The position numbers and the translations under genes are program-made. DNA of 50,427 bases from Cellulomonas sp. (GTDB lineage Bacteria > Actinomycetota > Actinomycetes > Actinomycetales > Cellulomonadaceae), in the NCBI RefSeq assembly GCF_015234515.1, contig NZ_JADGMY010000030.1, positions 1-50,427 on the forward strand, written 5' to 3'. The notes under the pieces are model-generated. The model was not told the origin of the DNA and ran no database searches. It saw only the letters and a list, made by a program, of their open reading frames with translations. Numbering within the stretch: position 1 is the stretch's first letter; the number at the start of each line of letters is the position of its first letter. Shown here in pieces: positions 1-9,656 of this stretch.

Positions 1-31
1 CACGCGGCCTGAACACCCCTACCGAAACGGG

Positions 32-295
32 TCAACCGAAGTCGGGGCAGTCCCGGTAGAAGCCCGGGAAGAGGTGGATGTCGTCGAGGCTGGCTGCAGT
101 GTCCGACGCCGCCCCGTTGCGCCAGCCATAGAGCGTCTCCAGCTCCAGCGTCGTGGGCAGGCCGGCCGAGTCGAGCTTCGACCTCACGGCGTCCGCTGAG
201 AGGCCACTCCGCAGCGACGTCATCAGCGCGTCTCGGCCGAGATTCCGTAGAGCCGTCTCGATGATGGCCAGCGAGTCCGAAAGGTTGTCAGTCAT
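32..295 (-). CDS. Short SMI1/KNR4 (SUKH)-like protein, probably truncated
   Basis: The reading frame gives 87 aa from an ATG at 295; an upstream in-frame start at 343 is less likely because the extra residues are basic and low-complexity. The middle of the protein, LYGWRNG followed by LFPGFY, matches the start of the SMI1/KNR4 (SUKH) fold, where a Leu-Tyr-Trp-Asn-Gly stretch precedes the first strands. A second protein of this type in the window (43716-44306) is 196 aa, so this copy appears to lack the C-terminal half: it stops soon after the LFPG motif. SUKH proteins often act as immunity proteins against nuclease or deaminase toxins, but nothing next to this gene is a toxin. The sequence left of the stop is too short to show whether a frameshift continues the gene. 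Family assignment is moderate, function unknown. Confidence 0.5.
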   Translation of the reverse strand: MTDNLSDSLAIIETALRNLGRDALMTSLRSGLSADAVRSKLDSAGLPTTLELETLYGWRNGAASDTAASLDDIHLFPGFYRDCPDFG

Positions 296-557
296 CACGG
301 TCCAGACCTCACATCGAAGGGATCGCCTGGCACGATCCCACATCTCGGGAAGAACGAGCTCAACACGCCGCCGCGGACGGCCCGCCGTCGCCCGGCGCGG
401 GGCCGGAGAATGTGCAGCGCTCGCAACCCTCTCGGCGTCATCGGCACGCCTGCCGCGTCAGCGCCTCCCGCGGAGCGTCCCGGGTGACGCCGTACCGGGC
501 GGACGACCGCGCGGACCAAGCGTCGCACGCACGACGCCGACTGTCGGCGCGGCCCCG

Positions 558-563
558 TAGGGT
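558..563 (+). promoter_or_regulatory. Leaderless -10 element of the exonuclease III gene
   Basis: TAGGGT fits the actinobacterial -10 consensus TAnnnT. Exactly 7 nt separate it from the ATG at 571, so transcription should begin at or next to the start codon. No Shine-Dalgarno sequence precedes the ATG, which fits a leaderless mRNA and supports this start. Confidence 0.6.
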
Positions 564-570
564 CCACCGC

Positions 571-1365
571 ATGCAGCTCGCGACCTGGAACATCAACTCG
601 ATCCGAGCACGGGTGGACCGTGCGGTGGCCTTCCTGGAGCGGACGGGTGTCGACGTCCTCGCGCTCCAGGAGACGAAGGTGAAGGACGAGGCGTTCCCGC
701 GCGAGCCGTTCGAGGCCCTCGGGTACGAGGTCGCCACGCACGGGTACTCGCAGTGGAACGGCGTCGCGATCGTCTCCCGCGTCGGCCTGGACGACGTCGA
801 GCGCGGCTTCCCCGGGCAGCCGACGTGGGGCGACCCGGCGACCGCCGAGGCCCGCGCGATCGGCGCGACCTGCGGGGGCGTGCGCCTGTGGAGCCTGTAC
901 GTGCCGAACGGGCGGGAGATCGCCGACCCGCACTACACCTACAAGCTCGACTGGCTCGCCGCGCTGCGCGATGCCGCGCAGAGCTGGCTCACGGCCGACC
1001 CGCAGGCGCAGGTCGCGATGGTCGGCGACTGGAACATCGCCCCGCTCGACACCGACGTGTGGGACATCGAGCGGTTCGCCGGCCGCACGCACGTGACCCC
1101 CGCGGAGCGCGACGCGTTCGAGGCGATCGCGCACGCCGGCTACAGCGAGGTGTCGCGCGTCCACCTGCCCGGCGAGCACACGTACACGTACTGGGACTAC
1201 CAGCAGCTGCGTTTCCCCCGCAACGAGGGGATGCGCATCGACCTCACGTACGCCAGCCCGGCCCTCGCGGCGCGCGTCAGCGGCGTGCGCATCGAGCGCG
1301 ACGAGCGCAAGGGCAAGCAGCCGTCCGACCACGTGCCCGTGGTGCTCGAGATCGACGCACCGTGA
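571..1365 (+). CDS. xth: Exodeoxyribonuclease III (AP endonuclease family)
   Basis: This 264-aa protein belongs to the exonuclease III / endonuclease-exonuclease-phosphatase fold and should cleave abasic sites and trim 3' ends during base excision repair in the cytoplasm. Visible motifs are TWNINSIRAR at the N terminus, LALQETK with the metal-binding Glu at about residue 34, LYVPNG, GDWNIAP, and SDHVPVV near the C terminus with the catalytic Asp-His pair. The length is normal for the family. The ATG at 571 was chosen because the conserved family N terminus starts there and a TAnnnT box lies 7 nt upstream; the frame is open for 53 codons further upstream, but that part is arginine-rich and unlike the family. 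The gene stands alone, followed 76 nt later by the DUF4190 gene. Confidence 0.95.
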   Translation: MQLATWNINSIRARVDRAVAFLERTGVDVLALQETKVKDEAFPREPFEALGYEVATHGYSQWNGVAIVSRVGLDDVERGFPGQPTWGDPATAEARAIGATCGGVRLWSLYVPNGREIADPHYTYKLDWLAALRDAAQSWLTADPQAQVAMVGDWNIAPLDTDVWDIERFAGRTHVTPAERDAFEAIAHAGYSEVSRVHLPGEHTYTYWDYQQLRFPRNEGMRIDLTYASPALAARVSGVRIERDERKGKQPSDHVPVVLEIDAP

Positions 1366-1428
1366 CCGTGCGGCACCGCAGATCGGGTGGTATCGCCGCA
1401 CGGGCTCCGCGACGCGCCCGCGCTCGGC

Positions 1429-1434
1429 TAGGTT
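1429..1434 (+). promoter_or_regulatory. Leaderless -10 element of the DUF4190 gene
   Basis: TAGGTT lies 7 nt before the ATG at 1442 with no ribosome binding site between. The same arrangement precedes xth, so the DUF4190 gene probably has its own promoter and a leaderless transcript. It also argues against the TTG at 1433 as start. Confidence 0.55.
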
Positions 1435-1441
1435 GCCGTCC

Positions 1442-2851
1442 ATGACGTCGACGCCCGACGACCGCGCACCCGAGCCGACCGAGGGGTCGGGTACCGAGTC
1501 CGTGCCGGAACCGCCCGCTCCGGAGGGACAGGCGTCGGCACCCGGCCCCCAGGTCCCGCCACCCGGCGAGAACCCCGCACCGCCGACCGCACCCGATTCC
1601 GCGTCGTGGGGGACGCCCGCGTCCCCGGTCTACGGCGGCGGCACCCCGGCACCGGCGGCCGGTGACACCCAGCCCATCTCGACCGGGCTGAACGACACCC
1701 AGCCGCTCGCGTGGGGCGCGCCGGTCCCGCCCGCGCTCGTCCCCGGCGTCGCCGCGCCCTTCGCGGCACCGACCGGCACGTCGACGAGCACGTCGCCCTA
1801 CGGCGCCCCCGTCGCCGCAGGACCGCCCGTCCCACCGGCGCCGTCCGGCCACGATCCGTACGCAGCGCCGGTACCCGTGTACGGGACGCCCCCGGCGCCC
1901 GGCGCGGGCCAGCCGCCCTACGGTGGCCAGCCGGGCTACGGTTCCCAGCCGCCGTACGGCGCCCAGCCGGGCTACGGTTCCCAGCCCTCGTACGGCGCAC
2001 CCGCCTACGGCCCCCCGGGTCAGCCGCACGGCTACCCCCCGGCCGCCCCCACGGACGGGCTCGCGGTCGCGTCGCTGGTCACGTCGGTCGGCGGGCTGGT
2101 GCTCCTGGCCGGTGCACCCGGTCCCATCGGTGTCGGGCTCGGTATCGGGGCGCTCGCGCGCATCCGCCGCACCGGCGCGCGCGGCCGCGGCATGGCGATC
2201 GCGGGCATCGTCGTGGGCGTCGTCGGGACGATCGTCATCACCGCCGTCGTGCTGCTGCTCCTCGCGATCGCCCAGTGGGGTGCGACCACCGCGGAGCAGG
2301 CGAACGACGCCCTGGGCGGCCAGGACCTGGACCAGCTCATGGACGAGCTCGAAGGGCTCGAAGGGCTCGAGGGCGGCGGCAGCAGCGGCGGGTCGTCGTC
2401 CGAGGATCTCGACCAGCTTCTCGGCGAGCTCGAGAAGCAGCTCGAGGGCCTGGGCGAGGAGCAGCTCGACGTCCTGCCGTCGTACGCGCTCCCCCAGGAC
2501 GTCGCCGCCGGCACGTGCTGGGAGTCCGTCCCGGAGTACTACGACCTGTCGGACGCCGTGGCCGTCCCGTGCACGCAGGAGCACGAGGCCGAGGTCGTGG
2601 CCGTGCTGACCGCGACCGGCGCACCGGCGACGGACCTCACGGCGGACGACCCCGTGGTCTCGGCCGCGTACGGCGAGTGCGAGACCGCCGTCGGCGCGAT
2701 CGACCCTGGGCTCCTGGCGTGGGGCGTCCTCGACGTGTGGCTCCCCCACCCCGACCAGGTGGCCGCGGGCCAGGCCGTCGGGTACTGCGTCTACGAGGAC
2801 GTGTCCGGCAGCGACGCGTCCCTCGTGGCACCGTCCGGGATGTCGTCCTGA
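1442..2851 (+). CDS. DUF4190 / septum-formation-domain membrane protein
   Basis: The 469-aa protein has three parts. Residues 1 to about 195 are a disordered Pro/Gly/Tyr/Ala-rich cytoplasmic region with repeated PPYG and PGYGSQP units. Residues about 200-285 hold two hydrophobic segments with the DUF4190 pattern: an Ala-Gly-rich first helix, a short loop with ARIRRTGARGRG, then GMAIAGIVVGVVGTIVI. The C-terminal part, outside the membrane, starts after a Glu/Leu-rich linker and contains GTCWESVP, VPCTQEHEAEV and YCVYEDV, the cysteine pattern of the actinobacterial septum-formation domain (Pfam Septum_form). A related protein follows directly (2848-3456). The family is linked by name to septation in actinobacteria, but the molecular role is not established. 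Domain calls are by eye. Confidence 0.8.
   Translation: MTSTPDDRAPEPTEGSGTESVPEPPAPEGQASAPGPQVPPPGENPAPPTAPDSASWGTPASPVYGGGTPAPAAGDTQPISTGLNDTQPLAWGAPVPPALVPGVAAPFAAPTGTSTSTSPYGAPVAAGPPVPPAPSGHDPYAAPVPVYGTPPAPGAGQPPYGGQPGYGSQPPYGAQPGYGSQPSYGAPAYGPPGQPHGYPPAAPTDGLAVASLVTSVGGLVLLAGAPGPIGVGLGIGALARIRRTGARGRGMAIAGIVVGVVGTIVITAVVLLLLAIAQWGATTAEQANDALGGQDLDQLMDELEGLEGLEGGGSSGGSSSEDLDQLLGELEKQLEGLGEEQLDVLPSYALPQDVAAGTCWESVPEYYDLSDAVAVPCTQEHEAEVVAVLTATGAPATDLTADDPVVSAAYGECETAVGAIDPGLLAWGVLDVWLPHPDQVAAGQAVGYCVYEDVSGSDASLVAPSGMSS
1911..2010 (+). repeat. Coding tandem repeat, Gly-Tyr-Pro-rich units
   Basis: The stretch GGCTACGGTTCCCAGCC recurs with short spacers and encodes PGYGSQP alternating with PPYG. 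It is a low-complexity disordered segment of the DUF4190 protein and not a mobile repeat. Confidence 0.7.
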
Positions 2852-3456
2852 GCTCCGCCGACGACGCGCGGACGCCCGCCACGGGTGCCGCGGACATCCC
2901 CGAGGACCCGAACCCGCCGACGCACTACGCGGCCGGCTGGGAGGCCGCGGGGGCTGAGCGCGTGCGCGCGCGTCGCCGGGTGGCCGTCGCGTCCGCCGCG
3001 GTCGGCGCCGTCGCCCTGCTCGCGGGCGGGACGGTCCTGGGGACGCGGGCCGTCACCGACGCCCGCAGCCGCCCGCTGCCCGCCGACGTCACCGCGGCGA
3101 CCGAGGCCTACGCCGTGCAGCTCGTCACCGGGTCGTGCCTCGCGGACCTCCCGGGCGACGGCGAGGTCGAGCGGGTGGACGTCGTGCCGTGCGGCGACCC
3201 GCACGCGGCCCAGGTCGTCGCGCAGTACGGGTTCGACCCTGCCGCCGTGTGGCCGGGGCAGGAGGCCGCGCACGCGCGGGTCGCGCGGGCATGCGTCCTG
3301 AGCGACGACGAGGTCGCGGCCGGCGTGCGCGTGGTGACGTGGGCCCCGACGCCCGCCGGCTGGGCGGCCGGTGACCGTACGGGCCTGTGCCTCGCAGTGC
3401 CGCCGAGCCCGGTGACCGGCTCGTTCGTCACGGTGAGCGCGCCTCCCGGAGGGTGA
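2848..3456 (+). CDS. Membrane-anchored septum-formation-like protein
   Basis: A membrane-anchored protein of about 200 aa with an acidic and Pro-rich N terminus, one membrane segment (VAVASAAVGAVALLAGGTVLG) and an extracytoplasmic domain with four spaced cysteines (SCLADLPG, VVPCGDPH, ACVLSDDE, LCLAVPP). The pattern matches the C-terminal domain of the preceding gene, so the two are probably tandem relatives. The start is unusual: the frame shows strong G/C third positions from 2851 on, yet the only in-frame near-start codon there is a CTG at 2848, overlapping the TGA of the upstream gene. The first standard start is a GTG at 2962, which leaves 164 aa beginning just before the membrane segment. 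I annotate from 2848 as the more likely coupled start; 2962 is the fallback. Confidence 0.7.
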   Translation: MSSADDARTPATGAADIPEDPNPPTHYAAGWEAAGAERVRARRRVAVASAAVGAVALLAGGTVLGTRAVTDARSRPLPADVTAATEAYAVQLVTGSCLADLPGDGEVERVDVVPCGDPHAAQVVAQYGFDPAAVWPGQEAAHARVARACVLSDDEVAAGVRVVTWAPTPAGWAAGDRTGLCLAVPPSPVTGSFVTVSAPPGG

Positions 3457-3462
3457 GGGCCG

Positions 3463-4158
3463 TCAGCCCTCCGTGGTGAGGCGCGCCGCGCGGCGACGCT
3501 CGCCGCGGCTCCCCGTCCGCGTCCACACGAAGCGCAGGACCACCAGCGCGATGACGGCGTACACGACGGCGTTGAGCACGTCGCTGTAGCGGCCGATGTC
3601 GTCCCACTGCGAGCCCAGCACGTGCCCGGCCCACACCAGGCCGCCGTTCCACACCAGGGACCCCACCGACGTGTAGAGCACGAACCGCGCGAGGTTCATG
3701 CGCTCCACGCCCGCCGGTATCGAGATGAGGCTGCGGACGACCGGCACGCAGCGCCCGACCAGGACGGCGAGCCCACCGTGGCGCGCGAACCACTCCTCGG
3801 CGTGGTCCAGGTCCTCGACCTCCATGAGCGGGATCCGCTCCAGCCAGCGCCGCAGGCGCGCGCGTCCGAGCCACGCACCCAGCCCGTACAGCATCAGGGC
3901 ACCGATGACGGCCCCGAGCGTCGCCGCGAAGATCGCCCAGCCCAGGGACATGCCGCCCTGCGACGCGACGTACCCCGCGACGGGCAGCACGACCTCGGAC
4001 GGGATGGGCGGGAACAGGTTCTCGAGGGCGACGAGCATCCCGACGCCGACCGGCCCGAGCGTGTCGATGACCGACACCACCCATCCCGCGAGGCCCGTCA
4101 GCTCGGCGTCGGGCACGGGGGCAGCGGTGATGAGGTGCACGCCACCGGATGCTGCCAC
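3463..4158 (-). CDS. DedA family membrane protein (SNARE-associated/VTT domain)
   Basis: This 231-aa integral membrane protein carries the DedA signature: ENLFPPIPSEVVLPVAGY near residue 46, a small-residue-rich second half of the re-entrant loop, FARHGGLAVLVGRCVPVVRS at about residue 122, and IPAGVERMNLARFVLYTSVG. Four to five hydrophobic segments are visible, with a basic C-terminal tail. DedA proteins are implicated in phospholipid scrambling and membrane homeostasis. The length is typical. The first codon is GTG at 4158 with no clear ribosome binding site, so the true start could be slightly downstream. It follows clpB on the same strand after a strong hairpin, so it is probably transcribed separately or only by read-through. 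Its 3' end nearly meets the convergent gene that ends at 3456. Confidence 0.9.
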   Translation of the reverse strand: MAASGGVHLITAAPVPDAELTGLAGWVVSVIDTLGPVGVGMLVALENLFPPIPSEVVLPVAGYVASQGGMSLGWAIFAATLGAVIGALMLYGLGAWLGRARLRRWLERIPLMEVEDLDHAEEWFARHGGLAVLVGRCVPVVRSLISIPAGVERMNLARFVLYTSVGSLVWNGGLVWAGHVLGSQWDDIGRYSDVLNAVVYAVIALVVLRFVWTRTGSRGERRRAARLTTEG

Positions 4159-4165
4159 GACGTCG

Positions 4166-4201
4166 CCCGCCCCGCGCGCCGTGGTCGGCGTGCGGGGCGG
4201 G
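4166..4201 (-). terminator. Hairpin terminator after clpB
   Basis: Sixteen-base arms, CCCGCCCCGCGCGCCG and CGGCGTGCGGGGCGGG, with one mismatch and a 4-nt loop lie between the clpB stop (4223) and the dedA-family start (4158). There is no T-run, as is common for GC-rich actinobacterial terminators. Confidence 0.65.
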
Positions 4202-4222
4202 CCGTCGGTGCGGTGCGGACCG

Positions 4223-6814
<2,592 letters not shown>

Positions 6815-6869
6815 CGAAACCTCCGGTGCGTGCGTGCGTGCGTCGCGCGTGATCTGGTCTGTCGATCAC

Positions 6870-6906
6870 AACAAGATCCGAAGTTGAGTCTATTCCGCTC
6901 AACTTC
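6870..6906 (-). promoter_or_regulatory. HAIR (HspR) operator overlapping a SigR/SigH-like promoter for clpB
   Basis: A perfect 9-bp inverted repeat, GAAGTTGAG (6880-6888) and CTCAACTTC (6898-6906), is separated by 9 nt. Within it TTGAGT, 7 nt, GCTCAA matches the HspR-associated inverted repeat core (TTGAGT, N7, ACTCAA) at 11 of 12 positions. On the clpB strand GGAAT (6896-6892) inside the repeat is followed after 19 nt by GTT (6872-6870), the layout of SigR/SigH-type promoters. HspR bound here would cover the -35 element. The site lies 56-92 nt before the TTG start. Confidence 0.8.
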
Positions 6907-7015
6907 ATCGGCGCACGCGGCCGAACCGTCACCCACGCGTCACACCCGCGTCGCCGACAGGACACGTGCCGCTCCTAGCGTCGGTGCGACCACCGAGAGA
7001 GAGAGCAGGGCACCG

Positions 7016-7672
7016 ATGACCCTCACCATGACGCTCGTCCGCCACGGCCGCACCCACTTCAACGCCCGCCGCATCCTGCAGGGCCGCTGCGACTCCCCGC
7101 TGACGCGCGACGGCCGCGCCGGCGTCCGTGCCACCGCCCGCCACCTGGCTCGCACCCCGTTCACCGCCGCGTGGGCGTCGCCGTCGGGGCGGGCCGTCGC
7201 CACCGCCGTCGAGCTGCTGCGCCCCCACCCCGACGTCCCCCTGCGCACTGACCCCGCTCTGCTGGAGTACGCCTTCGGCGTCTACGAGCAGCGGCCCGAG
7301 CGCGTCCTCGACGAGGTCGTCGCGTGGCCGGACCTCGTCACCGACGTCCTGGCGGGGACCCACCCCGGCCTTCCGGGCGGCGAGCCGGGGGCCGACTTCA
7401 TGGACCGCACGCGCGACGTCTTCGCCCGCATCGCGGACACGCACCGCGACGGCCACGTGCTCGTCGTCGGCCACGGGCTCGCGCTCGGCGCGTACCTGGC
7501 GACCGTCGACGAGGTCGGGCTCGTGCCGCTGCCCAACGCGTCGGTCTCGACCGTCGAGGTCGCGCCGGACGGGACCGCGCGCATCACGAGCCTCGCGGTC
7601 GACGTCGCCGGTCAGGGCCACGTCGCGGCACGGCCGATGCGCACGCCGACGCCCGTGCCGTCCGTCGCCTGA
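7016..7672 (+). CDS. Histidine phosphatase family protein (phosphoglycerate mutase-like)
   Basis: This 218-aa protein starts with LVRHGRTHFNARRILQGR, the RHG motif of the histidine phosphatase superfamily in which the His is phosphorylated during catalysis. SPLTRDG and ASPSGRAVATA supply further phosphate-binding Arg residues; LEYAFGVYEQRP holds the acid/base Glu region, and VLVVGHGLALG the second catalytic His. The insert pattern resembles broad-specificity phosphatases of the GpmB/CobC group more than glycolytic mutase. Substrate unknown. The ATG at 7016 follows a purine-rich GAGAGAGAGCAGGG. A TAGCGT at 6976-6981 is a plausible -10, giving a short leader. It is divergent from clpB and may share its intergenic region. 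Confidence 0.88.
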   Translation: MTLTMTLVRHGRTHFNARRILQGRCDSPLTRDGRAGVRATARHLARTPFTAAWASPSGRAVATAVELLRPHPDVPLRTDPALLEYAFGVYEQRPERVLDEVVAWPDLVTDVLAGTHPGLPGGEPGADFMDRTRDVFARIADTHRDGHVLVVGHGLALGAYLATVDEVGLVPLPNASVSTVEVAPDGTARITSLAVDVAGQGHVAARPMRTPTPVPSVA

Positions 7673-7760
7673 CCTCGGCCGTCCGGCGCCGACCCTCCCA
7701 CCACCGCTCCGACGGCCCGGCCCTGGCACGATGGTCGGGTCGTCGGACGCGGGAGGTGCC

Positions 7761-8087
7761 ATGGAGGTGCTCGACCACGCGGAGCGGGGCTGGTACCTGC
7801 TCGCGGACGACGGGCGGCTGCTGCTCGACGTCCACGTCAGCCACGGCCCCGTCAGCTCCTCGCTCGTCATCTCGCTCGACGACACCGAGCGCAACGCGTA
7901 CCGCGCCGAGGGCCCCGCGTACCTCGACCGCCTCGCCGCGCAGATCCAGGACTCCGCGCCACTGGCGCCCGGGTCCGCCTCGCCGTACCGGGCACGGGAC
8001 CTCACCGCCGAGGTCGGCGACGAGCTGACGCGCAAGGTCGTCGCGTGGCGGGAGCAGCACACGACGGACCCGGACGCCTCAGCCTGA
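7761..8087 (+). CDS. Conserved hypothetical protein, 108 aa
   Basis: I do not recognise a named family. The 108-aa protein is probably cytoplasmic: no signal peptide or membrane segment, short strands at the N terminus (GWYLLADDGRLLLDVHVSHG), a central SSSLVISLDD, and an acidic helical C terminus ending in VVAWREQH. The ATG at 7761 has a good ribosome binding site (GGGAGG, 5 nt upstream). An alternative ATG at 7731 lacks one. The gene sits between the histidine phosphatase and the DUF5519-like gene, all on the same strand, but the next gene has its own leaderless promoter, so there is no sign of an operon. Confidence 0.75.
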   Translation: MEVLDHAERGWYLLADDGRLLLDVHVSHGPVSSSLVISLDDTERNAYRAEGPAYLDRLAAQIQDSAPLAPGSASPYRARDLTAEVGDELTRKVVAWREQHTTDPDASA

Positions 8088-8094
8088 CGGTGGC

Positions 8095-8100
8095 TACGCT
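8095..8100 (+). promoter_or_regulatory. Leaderless -10 element
   Basis: TACGCT fits TAnnnT and lies exactly 7 nt before the ATG at 8108, partly downstream of the previous stop codon. It fixes the start of the next gene. Confidence 0.55.
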
Positions 8101-8107
8101 GCGTCCC

Positions 8108-8578
8108 ATGCTGCGCGACCCCCGCCCCGGGACCCGTCCGACGACCTCCGACGACGGTCCGCACCGTCAGCTCGACCAGCGGGCGCCCGCCGCGGCGTGG
8201 GGCGAGCTCGTGGCGCGCGTGCTCGCGCTGCCGGGCGTCGTCGAGGGCCACAGCCAGGTCTCGCCCGCGTCGTCGCGCGCGGTGTTCCTCACCGACCTGC
8301 GCGACGAGCTCGCCCCGCAGACCTCGCTCGCACCGGGGCAGCGCCTCGAGCCCGTGCACCTGCACGGCGTCGAGGACACGAGCGTCCACCTGACGCTCCC
8401 GGCGGAGCGGTGCGACGAGCTCGTCCGGCTCGGCTGGGCGGAGCCGCACCAGTACGCCGACTTCGGCACCGAGGTCATGGTCTACGGCCCGCGCGACGCG
8501 CACGAGGTCGAGCAGGTCGTCTCCGTGGTCGAGGAGAGCCTGGCGTTCGCCCGCGCGGGCGTGCCCGGCGCCGCCTGA
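8108..8578 (+). CDS. DUF5519 / luciferase-domain protein
   Basis: This 156-aa cytoplasmic protein has the layout of the small 'luciferase' domain family (DUF5519): a GVVEGHSQV strand, an HLHGVEDTSVHLTLP segment with paired His residues, and a C-terminal LGWAEPHQYADFGTEVMVYGPRD that matches the family's conserved end, followed by an acidic helix. The family name comes from a fungal homology and does not imply light production; no biochemical role is known to me. The start at 8108 is set by the TACGCT box 7 nt upstream; an earlier in-frame ATG at 8045 would overlap the previous gene. Confidence 0.75.
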   Translation: MLRDPRPGTRPTTSDDGPHRQLDQRAPAAAWGELVARVLALPGVVEGHSQVSPASSRAVFLTDLRDELAPQTSLAPGQRLEPVHLHGVEDTSVHLTLPAERCDELVRLGWAEPHQYADFGTEVMVYGPRDAHEVEQVVSVVEESLAFARAGVPGAA

Positions 8579-8633
8579 CACCGCTCACCCGCCTGCGCTT
8601 CGGGGGCGGGGGGCGGCGTGCGAGGATCGGCGC

Positions 8634-9656
8634 GTGGCCGACGACGACGCCTCCACCAGGGCTTCCAGCACCGTGCGCGACCGGTGGGACGACGAGCGCG
8701 CCGACGTGCTCGGCGAGCGGTGGCGGGCCTGCACCCTGCACCTGCGGCCCGACGCGGTCACGCGCCGCACGGGCGTCGACCCGCAGGCCACGCTGGTGCG
8801 CCGGGTCCCCGACCCGGGCGCCCCGCCCACCCGCCGCGCGGTCCTGTACCTCCACGGGTTCGTGGACTACTTCTTCCACCCCCACGTCGGCGACGCGCTG
8901 GCCGCGGCCGGGTACGACACGTACGCCCTGGAGCTGCGGGACCACGGCCGGTCGATCCGGCCCGGCCGGCCCCCCAACGAGAGCACCGACCTGGGGGTCT
9001 ACGCCGAGGAGATCGACGCCACCGTCCGGCTCCTGCGGGCCGACCACGACGTCGTCATCCTGCTCGGCCACTCCACGGGCGGGCTGATCGCGGCGCTGTG
9101 GGCGGACGCACGGCGCGGCCTCGGGCTCGTCGACGCCCTCGTGCTGAACTCGCCGTGGCTCGACGTGCGGGGCTCCCGCTACGAGCGGCAGCTGCTGGCG
9201 CGCGCCGTGCACGCCGCCGGTCGACCGCTGCCCCGGCTCAAGGTGCGCGAGATCGCGCCCCACTACGGGCAGGCCCTGCACCGCGACACCGGCGGCGAGT
9301 GGGACTTCGACCTCGCGTGGAAGCCGCACCGCGGGTTCCCGGTCCGCGCCGGGTTCGTCCGCGCCGTCCGCGCCGCGCAGGCCCGGGTGGTCCGCGGCCT
9401 GGCGGTCGACGTCCCGGTGCTCGTCCTCGCGTCGGACGCGGCCGGACCGCACAAGCGCGCGCACGACGCACTGCTCAGCACCGACTCCGTCCTCGACCCC
9501 GCGCAGATCGCGCGCCGCGCCCCGCTGCTGGGCCACGACGTGACCTACGTCGAGGTCGCGGGCGGCGCGCACGACCTCGCGCTGTCCGCCGCGCCGGTGC
9601 GCGAGCGGTACCTGCGGGAGGTCACGGACTTCCTCGCCGCGCGCGTGCCGGGCTGA
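8634..9656 (+). CDS. Alpha/beta hydrolase, serine aminopeptidase S33 / monoacylglycerol lipase type
   Basis: The 340-aa protein has an alpha/beta hydrolase core: RAVLYLHGFVDYFFHPHVGD with the oxyanion region at about residue 66, ALELRDHGRS, the nucleophile elbow LLGHSTGG near residue 145, and a C-terminal VEVAGGAHDLALS providing the catalytic His. The order fits the Hydrolase_4 (S33) group of lysophospholipase-like esterases. No signal peptide is present, so it is cytoplasmic. The start is GTG at 8634, with GAGGAT 6 nt upstream as a weak -10-like box and no ribosome binding site. Its last 35 nt overlap the 3' end of the convergent CDF transporter gene. Substrate unknown. Confidence 0.88.
   Translation: MADDDASTRASSTVRDRWDDERADVLGERWRACTLHLRPDAVTRRTGVDPQATLVRRVPDPGAPPTRRAVLYLHGFVDYFFHPHVGDALAAAGYDTYALELRDHGRSIRPGRPPNESTDLGVYAEEIDATVRLLRADHDVVILLGHSTGGLIAALWADARRGLGLVDALVLNSPWLDVRGSRYERQLLARAVHAAGRPLPRLKVREIAPHYGQALHRDTGGEWDFDLAWKPHRGFPVRAGFVRAVRAAQARVVRGLAVDVPVLVLASDAAGPHKRAHDALLSTDSVLDPAQIARRAPLLGHDVTYVEVAGGAHDLALSAAPVRERYLREVTDFLAARVPG

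Noticed and set aside
295..1443. 382-aa open frame opposite exonuclease III
   Set aside because: Arg/Val-rich shadow of xth without ribosome binding site or motifs.
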